Of a stretch of DNA of 64,000 bases, positions 53,057 to 61,928 are shown piece by piece. Each line of letters opens with the position of its first letter. Position 1 is the first letter of the stretch. This stretch comes from Anaerostipes hadrus ATCC 29173 = JCM 17467 (GTDB lineage Bacteria > Bacillota > Clostridia > Lachnospirales > Lachnospiraceae). Both the position numbers and the translations under genes were made by a program. The notes beneath the pieces are model-generated. The model had not been told where the DNA came from. It did not search any database and saw nothing but the letters and a program-made list of their open reading frames with translations. Location of the stretch: assembly GCF_030296915.1 (NCBI RefSeq), contig NZ_AP028031.1:1049501-1113500 (forward strand). The letters run 5' to 3'.

Positions 53057-53650
53057 ATGCATTTTATTGGTCACTTTAAAACGATTACAAGACATAAGAT
53101 TCTGGTGGCAAAAGGCTGTTTTAAACTGGGTCTTTATTATCAGGGAATTATGCACGATATGTCCAAATATTCCCCAACGGAATTTCTGGTAGGAGTGAAA
53201 TATTATCAGGGAACAGAAAGTCCGAATAATGCAGAACGTATGGAGGAAGGGATTTCAATGTCATGGCTGCATCATAAAGGACGGAACAAACATCATTTTG
53301 AATATTGGATTGATTACAGCATTGATAAAGACCATCCAGGATTGGTTGGGATGAAGATTCCAAAGAAATATATGGCAGAGATGTTTGTTGATCGTGTCAG
53401 TGCAGGAAAGATTTATAATGGAGATGAATTCGATCAGAAGAGCCCGTTGGAATATTTTGAACACGGAATTGGAGCATCGATCATGTGTGAAGCATCGAGA
53501 GATTATCTGTTAAACTTGCTTAGAATGTATGCAGAAAAAGGTGAAAAATATACGTTTGCCTACTTGAAGAATGACTTGAAGAATGACATGAGTGGATATG
53601 ATAAGATCTCACCATTTCAACAATGTAAAAAAAATATTAAGATTGGATAG
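53057..53650 (+). CDS. DUF5662-like protein, function unknown
   Basis: A 197-residue soluble protein. It has HFIGHFKTITRHKILVAKGCFKLGLYYQGIMHDMSKYSPTEF at the start and SWLHHKGRNKHHFEYWID in the middle, the His-rich pattern I associate with DUF5662. The spaced His and Asp residues suggest metal binding, in an HD-like arrangement, but no activity is established. A longer frame from 52886 would include the gltD terminator, so ATG 53057 is chosen, with GAGGGAG upstream. It stands alone between gltBD and the 6S RNA gene. Confidence 0.75.
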   Translation: MHFIGHFKTITRHKILVAKGCFKLGLYYQGIMHDMSKYSPTEFLVGVKYYQGTESPNNAERMEEGISMSWLHHKGRNKHHFEYWIDYSIDKDHPGLVGMKIPKKYMAEMFVDRVSAGKIYNGDEFDQKSPLEYFEHGIGASIMCEASRDYLLNLLRMYAEKGEKYTFAYLKNDLKNDMSGYDKISPFQQCKKNIKIG

Positions 53651-53669
53651 AATTTCATGTATCTGTGAC

Positions 53670-53698
53670 TTGAAATATTACCATACTTACAGTATAAT
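53670..53698 (+). promoter_or_regulatory. Promoter of the 6S-like RNA
   Basis: TTGAAA at 53670-53675, a 17-bp spacer and TATAAT at 53693-53698. Confidence 0.75.
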
Positions 53699-53704
53699 AT
53701 GTAA

Positions 53705-53900
53705 TGTAAATCAGATAAGAAGCCTGGGGTGTACGATAACTTGCTATTTTGAACCTACATTTATTTATCATGGGACTTCGTATAATCGACCGGATGTCAA
53801 GCCCTGATACCGGGGGACGGCAGAACGTTGATCGAGAAAACCCACCTAGCTCTGCTAGGCGTCAAAATCGCGAGACCGGCATTCCGGGTATATGATATGC
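53705..53900 (+). ncRNA. ssrS: Probable 6S RNA
   Basis: A transcript of about 190 nt with its own promoter and terminator and no coding frame. Firmicutes 6S-like blocks are present: GCCTGGGGTGT near 53723, TTTTGAACCTAC at 53748-53759, GGGACTTCGTATAATCG near 53773 and AACCCACCTAG-CTCTG-CTAGG near 53839. 6S RNA mimics an open promoter and holds sigma-A RNA polymerase. The assignment is by remembered consensus, and the 3' end is approximate. The main alternative is another structured small RNA. Confidence 0.72.
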
Positions 53901-53912
53901 AAAAGATAACAA

Positions 53913-53943
53913 GAGGGACTGTTAGTTTTAACAGTCCCTTTTA
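53913..53943 (+). terminator. Terminator after the 6S-like RNA
   Basis: GGGACTGTT (53915-53923) pairs with AACAGTCCC (53930-53938), then TTTT. Confidence 0.9.
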
Positions 53944-53973
53944 ACATAACAAACCTATAAAGGAGTTAAAGTT

Positions 53974-55101
53974 TTGAAATTTTTTAAAGAGAATGATAAA
54001 ACGCCATTTATCTTAGTGGCGTTTGGGATTATCTTATATCTTGTGTTAAGTAATCTTCCAGTTGTATTTTCAGGAATATCTTATGTAAGCTCAGTGGCAT
54101 TTCCGTTTATTTTAGGAAGTTGTGTTGCCTTTATCATCAATGTTCCAATGAGTTTCTTTGAAAGGAAATTGTTTTATAAGTTAAAAAAAGGAAAGCGTTC
54201 ATTGAGCCTTATTATGGCAATCGTTAGTATTGTGGGTGTGATCTTGTTAGTATCACGATTGATCATTCCAGAATTGGTAGATACAATATTTAAGTTATCA
54301 AACAATATTCCTGAATATGTAAAAGAGATACAAGCCCTATTAGAGAAAACATCAATGAATAAACCAATGGTACATAAATATGTGAATCAGATCACGTTTG
54401 ACTGGGATAAGATCAGTGGAGAGTTGATCACATTTTTACAAGACGGCGCAACAAGTATGCTAAATTCAACGGTAAGTGCGATTACGGATGTTGTGCAATT
54501 TATTGTAAGTTTTGCATTGGGATTTGTATTTGCACTCAATGCATTGCTTCAGAAAGAAAAATTATCAATGCAGGTGAAAAAGGTATTGGTCGCTTTTTTA
54601 CCGGAACGGGTTGCGAAGTATATTGTACGAGTTGGAAGACTATCAAATAATGCATTTTCAAGCTTTTTATCAGGGCAGTGCTTAGAAGCTGTGATCTTAG
54701 GCTGTCTGATTTTTGCATCAATGAAACTATTAGGACTTCCATATGCGGTACTGATCGCAGTTTTTATCGGTGTGATGTCATTAATTCCGATCATTGGCGG
54801 CTTTATTGGATGCTGGGTCGGGGTCTTATTGATCTTTATGGTAGATTGGAAACAGGCTATCATTTTTATCATCATGTTCGTTGTTGTACAACAATTTGAA
54901 GGAAATGTTATCTACCCACATGTTGTAGGAAACTCTGTAGGACTTCCGGCAATATGGGTGTTAGTAGCTGTAACGATCGGTGGAAATATCGCTGGGATCG
55001 TAGGAATGATTTTTAGTATTCCGTTTTGTTCTGTCTTATATCAGCTGTTTTCTGAGATTGTGAACAAACAGATAAAGAAAAAGAATGTGGATATACCTTA
55101 A
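53974..55101 (+). CDS. AI-2E family transporter (PerM/YtvI-like)
   Basis: A 375-residue membrane protein with eight or so hydrophobic helices and a helical soluble part near residues 100-170. C-terminal EGNVIYPHVVGNSVGLPAIWVLVAVTIGGNIAGIVGM is the AI-2E transporter hallmark. The family includes TqsA and Na+/H+ antiporter-like members, so transport of AI-2 is only one option. The start is TTG 53974 with AAAGGAG at 53959-53965. It is a single gene. Confidence 0.88.
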   Translation: MKFFKENDKTPFILVAFGIILYLVLSNLPVVFSGISYVSSVAFPFILGSCVAFIINVPMSFFERKLFYKLKKGKRSLSLIMAIVSIVGVILLVSRLIIPELVDTIFKLSNNIPEYVKEIQALLEKTSMNKPMVHKYVNQITFDWDKISGELITFLQDGATSMLNSTVSAITDVVQFIVSFALGFVFALNALLQKEKLSMQVKKVLVAFLPERVAKYIVRVGRLSNNAFSSFLSGQCLEAVILGCLIFASMKLLGLPYAVLIAVFIGVMSLIPIIGGFIGCWVGVLLIFMVDWKQAIIFIIMFVVVQQFEGNVIYPHVVGNSVGLPAIWVLVAVTIGGNIAGIVGMIFSIPFCSVLYQLFSEIVNKQIKKKNVDIP

Positions 55102-55149
55102 TGAAAATGCACATAATACTTCTATAAAATAAAAATGGAGGTATTTGTT

Positions 55150-55320
55150 ATGAATCGAGATCAGATCATCTGTCCATGCCTTGATATCACAGCAGGGCAG
55201 ATTATGGATGCATACAAAGAAGGAGCGAAGAGTGTCGAAGCGATCAAAGAGGTAACGGGAGCAGGAACGGCTTGCGGAGCTTGCTTGGATGAAATTGAAG
55301 AATTAATACAGAGTTTGTAA
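55150..55320 (+). CDS. BFD-like [2Fe-2S]-binding protein, 56 aa
   Basis: A small protein with the four cysteines of a bacterioferritin-associated ferredoxin domain: C8 and C10 (IICPCLDITAGQI) and C42 and C45 (GTACGACLDE). The CxC-x31-CxxC pattern binds a [2Fe-2S] cluster in BFD and in the C-terminal part of NirB and related enzymes. TGGAGG precedes ATG 55150; an upstream in-frame GTG/ATG at 55135 has none. A free-standing copy may be an electron carrier; its partner is unknown. Confidence 0.85.
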   Translation: MNRDQIICPCLDITAGQIMDAYKEGAKSVEAIKEVTGAGTACGACLDEIEELIQSL

Positions 55321-55330
55321 TTATAAAGAG

Positions 55331-55366
55331 ATGTTGTTCGATGTTTTTGAGCAGCATCTTATTTAT
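55331..55366 (+). terminator. Terminator after the BFD-like gene
   Basis: AGATGTTG pairs with CAGCATCT (8 bp with one G-U) around a loop near 55340-55350, then TATTTATT. Confidence 0.6.
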
Positions 55367-55403
55367 TGCATAGGGGATTTCGTTGAAATTTCCTATGCAA
55401 TAA
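55363..55403. repeat. Strong inverted repeat between BFD-like gene and tRNA
   Basis: TTATTGCATAGG (55363-55374) and CCTATGCAATAA (55392-55403) are perfect complements, and GATTTCG/GAAATTT extends the stem inside. It may be a structural end shared by the convergent transcripts. Confidence 0.7.
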
Positions 55404-55430
55404 AAAAAGAATCCCTTCTCAGAGATTCTC
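55402..55430 (-). terminator. tRNA-Leu terminator
   Basis: On the minus strand AGAATC pairs with GATTCT (plus 55424-55429 and 55408-55413), followed by seven T residues. Confidence 0.75.
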
Positions 55431-55436
55431 ATCAAA

Positions 55437-55520
55437 TGCCGATGGTGGGACTCGAACCCACACGTCCATAAGAACAACAGATTTTGAGTCTGTCTCGTCT
55501 GCCAGTTCCGACACATCGGC
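55437..55520 (-). tRNA. tRNA-Leu (anticodon CAA)
   Basis: A class II tRNA of 84 nt. Acceptor GCCGATG pairs with CATCGGC, with discriminator A. The anticodon stem-loop ACAGA-CTCAAAA-TCTGT gives CAA, reading UUG. A long variable arm (TTGTTCTTATGGAC) is present and the T arm is GTGGGTTCGAGTCCCAC. The CCA end is not encoded. Confidence 0.96.
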
Positions 55521-55604
55521 TGATTCAATTGTTCGACCTAAAATATACTATCACTTTTGAATCATAATGTCAATAATTTTTATAAAAATTATGAAAATTA
55601 AATT

Positions 55605-56219
55605 TTAATCCAATTTTAAAAAGGCAAAAGGATCGGAGGGATCACTTTGGATAAAATGTAATAAGAGATAATAAGCTTTCACAGAAAGATTTTCTTCTCT
55701 TAAAATACGTTTTGCTTCATTTTTATCAACTAACTCTACTGATAAATCTTCATTGGGCTCTAAATGATCAAGATTAGGCATTCCAGTAGAAATTCCATAA
55801 ACCGTGCAATTGGTCTCATCTGTCATTCCAGCAGAAGAGAAATGAGGACGACTTAAGAAATCATCAAATTCAGCGGGTGTAAACGTAAGACCTGTTTCTT
55901 CTTTCATTTCACGGATTGCAGTTTCTTTGATAGATTCTCCGGGATCAATCAATCCGGCAGGTAATTCATATATATAATCATTTAAAGGATAACGAAATTG
56001 TCTTACCATGATCAGATGATCAGCTTTTTCTCCAAACAGACTATAAATGACAACGCCATCAGGAATGACTTCTTTCGTGGCAGCCATCATCATATTTTCA
56101 TTCTTGCGACTGGCAACATAATATGGATGTGTATCTCCAAATTTATTTTCAGCTTCTAATTCATAAAGATTCAGAAATTTTACATTTGTTAGTGGTGTGA
56201 TTTTATTTATCTTACTCAT
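55605..56219 (-). CDS. NUDIX hydrolase (ADP-ribose pyrophosphatase-like)
   Basis: A 204-residue NUDIX protein on the minus strand. The Nudix box is complete: GLIDPGESIKETAIREMKEETGLTF. The preceding YIYELPAG and the N-terminal beta domain fit the ADP-ribose pyrophosphatase group (NudF/YqkG). It would split ADP-ribose or a related nucleotide sugar to AMP. It stands between tRNA-Leu and a lipoprotein gene read the other way. Confidence 0.88.
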   Translation of the reverse strand: MSKINKITPLTNVKFLNLYELEAENKFGDTHPYYVASRKNENMMMAATKEVIPDGVVIYSLFGEKADHLIMVRQFRYPLNDYIYELPAGLIDPGESIKETAIREMKEETGLTFTPAEFDDFLSRPHFSSAGMTDETNCTVYGISTGMPNLDHLEPNEDLSVELVDKNEAKRILREENLSVKAYYLLLHFIQSDPSDPFAFLKLD

Positions 56220-56341
56220 AGATATTACCTCCCTGTATATTTTTATTGTAAAGCATCACAACAAGATTGACAATAGACATAAAAACAAGTATTATATACT
56301 AAAACGATATGAAATAAGGGGATTGCAAGAAAGGAGTTATG

Positions 56342-56944
56342 ATGAGAAAGAAAATTATGGCTACAATACTTGGTACAGCGATGCTTTTAACAGCAGTTTC
56401 TTTTACAGGTTGTGGAAAATCAGTCAAGGATTCTACAAGTGCGAAGACGGAGAAAACCACAAAAGAAACAAAAAGAGATGAGAAGATCGAAATAAAAATA
56501 CTTTCAAAATATGATCAGATAAAAAAACTACTTTCAAAATATCCGAAAGAAATGACGGCAGAAGATACATCATATCAGGGAATTGTGGTAATTGAATATG
56601 ATTCATTTGGCAAAGGAAGCAAAAAGCTTTGGAATCAGTTTTTAAAGAATGTAAAAGATCATAAAGATTGTGCTATCGTAATTTGTCAGTATACCGTAGA
56701 GGGAGATCCGATTCTTCAGTATGTTTCTAATGTAAATGGGAAGTTTTACTATGTAGAGGATTCTACGAGAGATGCTTATGGCAGTGAAAAATACGTACAG
56801 TATACTTATGACTACTACAAGATTTATAAACAGGATGGCCATTACACAGCAATTCTGACAATGGATAACAAACTGACATTTGATGAGGCACAGGATGTCA
56901 GAAGCTTAAAGACAGCGATACAGTTACTGGATGTTAAACAATAA
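56342..56944 (+). CDS. Lipoprotein of unknown function
   Basis: A 200-residue predicted lipoprotein: positively charged start, hydrophobic segment and lipobox SFTGC with Cys at 24. A Ser/Thr/Lys-rich linker follows (KSVKDSTSAKTEKTTKETKR). The rest is a mixed alpha/beta domain without a motif I recognise; it has several Tyr in DSFGKGSKKLW and YVQYTYDYYKIYK. Two ATGs are adjacent; 56342 is better spaced from AAGGAG at 56331-56336. It lies directly before the Rrf2 gene but need not be related. Confidence 0.8.
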   Translation: MRKKIMATILGTAMLLTAVSFTGCGKSVKDSTSAKTEKTTKETKRDEKIEIKILSKYDQIKKLLSKYPKEMTAEDTSYQGIVVIEYDSFGKGSKKLWNQFLKNVKDHKDCAIVICQYTVEGDPILQYVSNVNGKFYYVEDSTRDAYGSEKYVQYTYDYYKIYKQDGHYTAILTMDNKLTFDEAQDVRSLKTAIQLLDVKQ

Positions 56945-56966
56945 TTAAGAAAATGGAGCAGAGAAT

Positions 56967-57404
56967 ATGAAAATTTCAACAAAGGGAAGATATGCAGTCC
57001 GTTTAATGTATGATCTTGCAATGCATCATACAGGCGATTGGATCGCATTAAAAGACATATCAAGAAGACAGGAGATATCTGTAAAATATTTGGAACAGAT
57101 TGTAAGACAGTTAAGTATCAGGGGATATTTAAAGAGTTTGCGAGGACCTAAAGGAGGTTATCAGCTTTCCAGAGACCCAAAAGATTATACGATTTATGAA
57201 ATCTTAAAGATAACAGAGGGAAGCTTACAGCCAGTAGCGTGTTTGGATGATAAGGTGAATCAGTGTGAACGCTACCATGAATGTCCAACGATAGAGATCT
57301 GGGAAGGATTAGGACAGGTAATTGAAGAATATTTAAGTGGAATTACATTAGAAGATGTCGTAAATAAAGCAAGAATCAAAGGTGGAAACGATTATGTGAT
57401 CTAA
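56967..57404 (+). CDS. Rrf2-family regulator with three-cysteine cluster site
   Basis: A 145-residue Rrf2 regulator. The winged helix is MKISTKGRYAVRLMYDLAMH to YLKSLRGPKGGYQLSRDP. Three Cys at 92, 100 and 106 (ACLDDKVNQCERYHEC) match the IscR-type [2Fe-2S] ligands, whereas the cysteine regulator CymR lacks them. It is followed by cysK with its own promoter, so it may link Fe-S status to cysteine synthesis. The 3' end of its gene forms part of a terminator hairpin. Confidence 0.9.
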   Translation: MKISTKGRYAVRLMYDLAMHHTGDWIALKDISRRQEISVKYLEQIVRQLSIRGYLKSLRGPKGGYQLSRDPKDYTIYEILKITEGSLQPVACLDDKVNQCERYHECPTIEIWEGLGQVIEEYLSGITLEDVVNKARIKGGNDYVI

Positions 57405-57430
57405 GGATCACATGGTCGTTTTTCTTTTAT
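57394..57430 (+). terminator. Terminator overlapping the Rrf2 stop codon
   Basis: ATGTGATC (57394-57401), loop TAAG containing the stop codon, and GATCACAT (57406-57413), then a T-rich tail. Confidence 0.75.
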
Positions 57431-57477
57431 TAAAAATATGATGAGAGTGTCAAAAGGAATGCGAAAGATAAAAGAGT

Positions 57478-57505
57478 TTGACATTGTTTTAAAATCTGAT
57501 ATACT
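57478..57505 (+). promoter_or_regulatory. cysK promoter
   Basis: TTGACA at 57478-57483, a 16-bp spacer and TATACT at 57500-57505. Confidence 0.8.
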
Positions 57506-57562
57506 AATAACATATTAAAAAGATAGGAATTATATGAAAATAAAATCAAAGGAGTAAAAATA

Positions 57563-58492
57563 ATGTCAAATATATATAAAAATGTTATAGAATTAATCGG
57601 AAAAACACCGCTTGTAGAAGTTGAAAATGTAGAAAAAAGATTTAAACTACAGGCAAGATTATTAGTAAAACTAGATGGATATAATCCAGCAGGAAGCGCA
57701 AAAGACCGTATCGCATATCAGATGATCGTTGATGCAGAAGAAACAGGAAAATTAAAAGAAGGGTCTGTTATTATAGAACCAACATCAGGAAATACAGGGA
57801 TAGGACTTGCAGCGATCGGTGCATCCAAAGGATACAGGGTAATCCTCACAATGCCAGAGACAATGAGTGTTGAACGAAGAAATCTATTAAAAGCTTATGG
57901 AGCGGAAATTGTATTAACAGATGGTTCACAAGGTATGAAAGGAGCAATCACAAAAGCTGAAGAACTTGCTGAAGAAATCGAAGATGCATTTATCGCAGGA
58001 CAGTTTGTTAATCCATCCAATCCGAAAGTTCACAGACTGACAACAGGGCCAGAGATTTGGAAAGACACGGACGGAGAAGTAGATATTTTTATTGCAGGAG
58101 TTGGAACAGGAGGAACTGTTACAGGAGTTGGAGAATATTTAAAATCCAAGAAAGAAGATGTGAAAGTGATCGCTGTTGAACCAGCAACATCTCCAATGCT
58201 TTCAAAAGGTCAGGCAGGACCACATAAGATTCAAGGAATCGGAGCCGGATTTGTGCCTGAAGTGTTAAATACAGAAATTTATGATGAGATCATTCGAGTG
58301 GAGAATGAGGACGCTTTTGATTATGGAAAAGTGATCGCAATAGAAGAAGGAATCTTAGTTGGAATTTCATCAGGTGCTGCATTATATGCGGCGATTCAGG
58401 TGGCAAAACGTAAGGAAAATAAAGGGAAGACAATTGTAGCATTTTTGCCAGATAATGGAGATCGATATTTGTCAACACCATTGTTTTCATAA
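57563..58492 (+). CDS. cysK: Cysteine synthase (O-acetylserine sulfhydrylase)
   Basis: A 309-residue PLP enzyme that makes cysteine from O-acetylserine and sulfide. The PLP lysine is in [11 protein letters not shown], the substrate loop is [12 protein letters not shown], and the phosphate loop [28 protein letters not shown] lies near the C-terminus. It follows the Rrf2 regulator behind its own promoter. GGAG precedes the ATG. Confidence 0.95.
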   Translation: MSNIYKNVIELIGKTPLVEVENVEKRFKLQARLLVKLDGYNPAGSAKDRIAYQMIVDAEETGKLKEGSVIIEPTSGNTGIGLAAIGASKGYRVILTMPETMSVERRNLLKAYGAEIVLTDGSQGMKGAITKAEELAEEIEDAFIAGQFVNPSNPKVHRLTTGPEIWKDTDGEVDIFIAGVGTGGTVTGVGEYLKSKKEDVKVIAVEPATSPMLSKGQAGPHKIQGIGAGFVPEVLNTEIYDEIIRVENEDAFDYGKVIAIEEGILVGISSGAALYAAIQVAKRKENKGKTIVAFLPDNGDRYLSTPLFS

Positions 58493-58582
58493 ATGCATGT
58501 TAAATGTTATTGGTTTTCAATTTCTGTAGTTTTGTGTTACAATGTCTCAGAACGCATTTATAGAAAAGGAGAACAATCTGGA

Positions 58583-61222
58583 GTGAAACAGAAATTATTA
58601 TTGATTGATGGAAACAGCATTTTAAACCGTGCATTTTATGGATTGCCCGACATGACCAATAGTCAAGGACTCCATACGAATGCGATCCTTGGTTTTTTGA
58701 ATATTATGTTTAAATTTTTAGAGGAAGAGAATCCGACACATCTGGCAGTTGCATTTGACTTAAAAGCGCCAACATTCCGCCATAAAATGTTTGCGGATTA
58801 TAAAGGAACGAGAAAAGGAATGCCAGATGAATTACAAGAACAGGTTCCAGTGATCCGTGAAGTGTTAAAGGCAATGAACATTCCTTTGATGATGGAAGAA
58901 GGTTATGAAGCAGATGACCTTCTTGGGACAATGTCTGTTCTTGGAGAACAAGCAGGATTTGAAGTGAAAATTGTCTCTGGAGATCGAGATCTTTTACAGC
59001 TTGCGACAAAGAAAGTGCAGATTCGTATTCCAAAGACAAACAGGGCTGGAACGGTTGTTGAAGATTATTATGAAGATGATGTGTTAGAAAAATATCAGGT
59101 AACGCCAAAGGAATTTATTGACGTGAAAGCTTTGATGGGTGATACATCGGATAATATTCCTGGAATTCCTGGAATAGGGGAGAAGACAGCGACAAAACTG
59201 ATCAAAGAATTTCAATCAATTGAAAATGCATATGCACATATTGATGAAGTAAAACCCAATCGTGCAAAAAACAATCTGCAGGAATACTATGATCAGGGTG
59301 TTATGAGTAAAGAACTTGCAACGATCAAGGTAGATAGTCCGATCGATATTTCGTTTGATGATGCGAAGCTTGGTGATCTGTATACGAAAGAAGCGTATCA
59401 TATGTTGAAAGAATTGGAATTTAAAGCAATTCTCAAACGTTTTGATGGAGAAGAACAAGAGGATTTCGAAATTAAGATCAAAGAAATCATCGATCTTGCA
59501 GAGGCGGAAGATATTTTTGCAAAAGCAGTGAAGAAGAAAGAAGCAGGAATCTCCATTTATAAAGAAAATGATGCAATGTGGGTTGCATTAAATACAGAAG
59601 GAGAAGAAGTATATTTATTTAGTTGTGAAGGTTTTGGATTTATAACGCAAGATTTTTTATATGAGAAAATTGATGATCTATATGACAACATAGGATATGT
59701 GGCAATGATGGAAGTGAAAGAACATTTGTCTCATTTAACGATCCATGAGACGACAAAGAGTATTTTTGATGTTTCATTGGCTGCTTATCTTGTGAATCCA
59801 TTAAAAAGCACTTATGAATATGATGATATTGCAAGAGATTATAAATCTATGATGCTTCCATCCAAAAAAGAATTGATCGATAAGAAACATCCAATGGTTA
59901 CAGATGGGGTTTTAAGTGATGCAGGAAAGAAGATCATGGGTTATGAAGCTTATATTTCAAGAGAATCGATCCAACCATTAAGTGATAAATTAACGGAACT
60001 TGAGATGATGGATCTTTATCGAGAGATTGAGATTCCAACAATGTTTGCACTTCATGATATGGAAGTACGAGGAATTCACGTAGATTCGAAAGCGTTGAAA
60101 GAATATGGAGATCAGCTGGTTGGAAGGATTGAAGAATTACAGGAGTCTATCTACAAAGAAGCAGGGGAAGAGTTCAATATCAATTCTCCAAAACAGTTAG
60201 GTGTTGTTTTATTTGAACATATGAAATTAGAAGGTGCAAAAAAGACAAAGACTGGATATTCCACTAGTGTGGAAGTGTTAGAAAAGATCGAGCATCTCTA
60301 TCCGATCATTCCGATGATCTTAGAATACAGACAGTTGACGAAATTAAAATCAACGTATGCAGATGGATTGGCAAACTTTATTCAGGATGATCAGAGAATT
60401 CATGGAAAATTTAATCAGACAATCACCGCAACTGGAAGAATCAGTAGTACGGAACCAAATCTTCAGAATATTCCAATCCGTATGGAACTTGGAAGAGCGA
60501 TTCGTAAAGTATTTTTGCCAGAAGAGGGATATATATTTTTAGATGCGGATTATTCACAGATCGAACTTCGAGTTCTGGCACATTTGTCACAGGATGAGAA
60601 ACTGATCCATGCATATGAGGAAAATCAGGACATTCATGCAAGAACAGCTTCTGAAGTATTTGGAATTCCGATGGATGAAGTGACGAGTACACAAAGAAGA
60701 GATGCAAAAGCGGTTAACTTTGGGATCATTTATGGATTAAGTGCGTTTGGTTTAAGTCAGGATCTTAAGATTTCAAGAAAACAGGCACAGGAATATATTG
60801 ATCGTTATTTTGCAATGTATCCACGAGTTAAGGAATTCTTAGATGGGGAGGTGGAAAAAGGAAAAACAGATGGATATGTAAAGACAATGTTCAATCGAAT
60901 CCGTCCGATCCCAGAATTAAAATCCAGCAATTTCATGCAGAGAAACTTCGGAGAACGTGTAGCAATGAATTCCCCGATTCAGGGAACAGCAGCAGATATC
61001 ATTAAGATTGCAATGGTAAGAGTGAACATGAAATTAAAAGAAAAACAGATGAAATCCCGTCTGCTTTTACAAATTCACGATGAACTCCTGATTGAAACAC
61101 ATTTGGATGAATTTGAGGAAGTCAAAGAAATCTTACAGAATGAAATGATGAATGCAGTAAGCCTTCGTGTGCCATTAAATATTGATATTGAACAGGGAGC
61201 AAGCTGGTACGAAGCAAAATAA
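58583..61222 (+). CDS. polA: DNA polymerase I
   Basis: An 879-residue Pol I. The 5'-3' exonuclease comes first (LLIDGNSILNRAFYGLPD, EADDLLGTM, GDTSDNIPGIPGIGEKTA). The middle proofreading-like domain lacks the DxE and later metal-binding Asp residues, so it is probably inactive, as in Bacillus. The polymerase has DADYSQIELRVLAH (motif A), RRDAKAVNFGIIYGLSAFGL (B) and LLQIHDELLIE (C). The start is GTG 58583 with AAAAGGAG; a longer frame from 58493 has no family match. coaE follows 11 nt later. Confidence 0.96.
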   Translation: MKQKLLLIDGNSILNRAFYGLPDMTNSQGLHTNAILGFLNIMFKFLEEENPTHLAVAFDLKAPTFRHKMFADYKGTRKGMPDELQEQVPVIREVLKAMNIPLMMEEGYEADDLLGTMSVLGEQAGFEVKIVSGDRDLLQLATKKVQIRIPKTNRAGTVVEDYYEDDVLEKYQVTPKEFIDVKALMGDTSDNIPGIPGIGEKTATKLIKEFQSIENAYAHIDEVKPNRAKNNLQEYYDQGVMSKELATIKVDSPIDISFDDAKLGDLYTKEAYHMLKELEFKAILKRFDGEEQEDFEIKIKEIIDLAEAEDIFAKAVKKKEAGISIYKENDAMWVALNTEGEEVYLFSCEGFGFITQDFLYEKIDDLYDNIGYVAMMEVKEHLSHLTIHETTKSIFDVSLAAYLVNPLKSTYEYDDIARDYKSMMLPSKKELIDKKHPMVTDGVLSDAGKKIMGYEAYISRESIQPLSDKLTELEMMDLYREIEIPTMFALHDMEVRGIHVDSKALKEYGDQLVGRIEELQESIYKEAGEEFNINSPKQLGVVLFEHMKLEGAKKTKTGYSTSVEVLEKIEHLYPIIPMILEYRQLTKLKSTYADGLANFIQDDQRIHGKFNQTITATGRISSTEPNLQNIPIRMELGRAIRKVFLPEEGYIFLDADYSQIELRVLAHLSQDEKLIHAYEENQDIHARTASEVFGIPMDEVTSTQRRDAKAVNFGIIYGLSAFGLSQDLKISRKQAQEYIDRYFAMYPRVKEFLDGEVEKGKTDGYVKTMFNRIRPIPELKSSNFMQRNFGERVAMNSPIQGTAADIIKIAMVRVNMKLKEKQMKSRLLLQIHDELLIETHLDEFEEVKEILQNEMMNAVSLRVPLNIDIEQGASWYEAK

Positions 61223-61233
61223 GGAGAAGATAA

Positions 61234-61821
61234 ATGAAAATCATAGGAATCACCGGGGGAGTTGGCTCTGGAAAAAGTGAGATTTTAAATATACTAAAAA
61301 ATGATTATCAGGCAAAAGTCATTCAATCTGATCATGTAGCACATGAGCTGATGGTACCAGGGGCAAAAAGTTATGATGCGATCGTTCAGGCATTTGGAAA
61401 TGAAATTTTAAATGAAGACCAAACGATCAATCGTCCGATACTTGGAGAGATCGTGTTTCATGATGAAACAAAACTTTCATTATTAAACAGCATCACTCAT
61501 AAAAATGTAGATGAAGAGATTTTATCAAGAATTGATCAGTTTGGAAAAGAAGAACCAGAAGGTTTGCTTGTCATAGAGTCAGCTTTGTTAGTTGGAGCAG
61601 GATATGAAAAGAGATTTGATCAGTTATGGTATATTTACACGAGAGAAGAAGTAAGATATGAACGCTTAAAAGCTTCCAGAGGATATTCTGATGAAAAGAT
61701 CAAACAGATGATCGAAAAACAGCAAAAAGAAGAAGAGTTTAAATCTATGGCAAGCAATATCATTGATAATTCAGGTGATCTAGAAGACACAAAAGCACAG
61801 ATCATAAAGATTCTTGGTTGA
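61234..61821 (+). CDS. coaE: Dephospho-CoA kinase
   Basis: A 195-residue P-loop kinase that makes CoA from dephospho-CoA and ATP. The P-loop is ITGGVGSGKSEIL, and the CoA-binding part has QSDHVAHELMVPG. The lid contains RLKASRGYSDEKIKQMI. It is the usual partner of polA in Clostridia. AAGGAG precedes the ATG. Confidence 0.95.
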   Translation: MKIIGITGGVGSGKSEILNILKNDYQAKVIQSDHVAHELMVPGAKSYDAIVQAFGNEILNEDQTINRPILGEIVFHDETKLSLLNSITHKNVDEEILSRIDQFGKEEPEGLLVIESALLVGAGYEKRFDQLWYIYTREEVRYERLKASRGYSDEKIKQMIEKQQKEEEFKSMASNIIDNSGDLEDTKAQIIKILG

Positions 61822-61853
61822 TATTTTGTACATTTAAGAATACAGTGCAATTC

Positions 61854-61882
61854 TTGAATCTTAAATAACCTTATGATATAAT
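61854..61882 (+). promoter_or_regulatory. Promoter of the MBL hydrolase gene
   Basis: TTGAAT at 61854-61859, a 17-bp spacer and TATAAT at 61877-61882. Confidence 0.7.
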
Positions 61883-61928
61883 GTTTGCCAATAGGGTCAG
61901 CCCAGAAGAGAAGAAAGAGGTATAATCT

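Noticed and set aside
53705..53900. tmRNA or signal recognition particle RNA in place of 6S RNA
   Set aside because: There is no tRNA-like end or tag reading frame, and the SRP apical GGAAGG/AGCA motif is absent.
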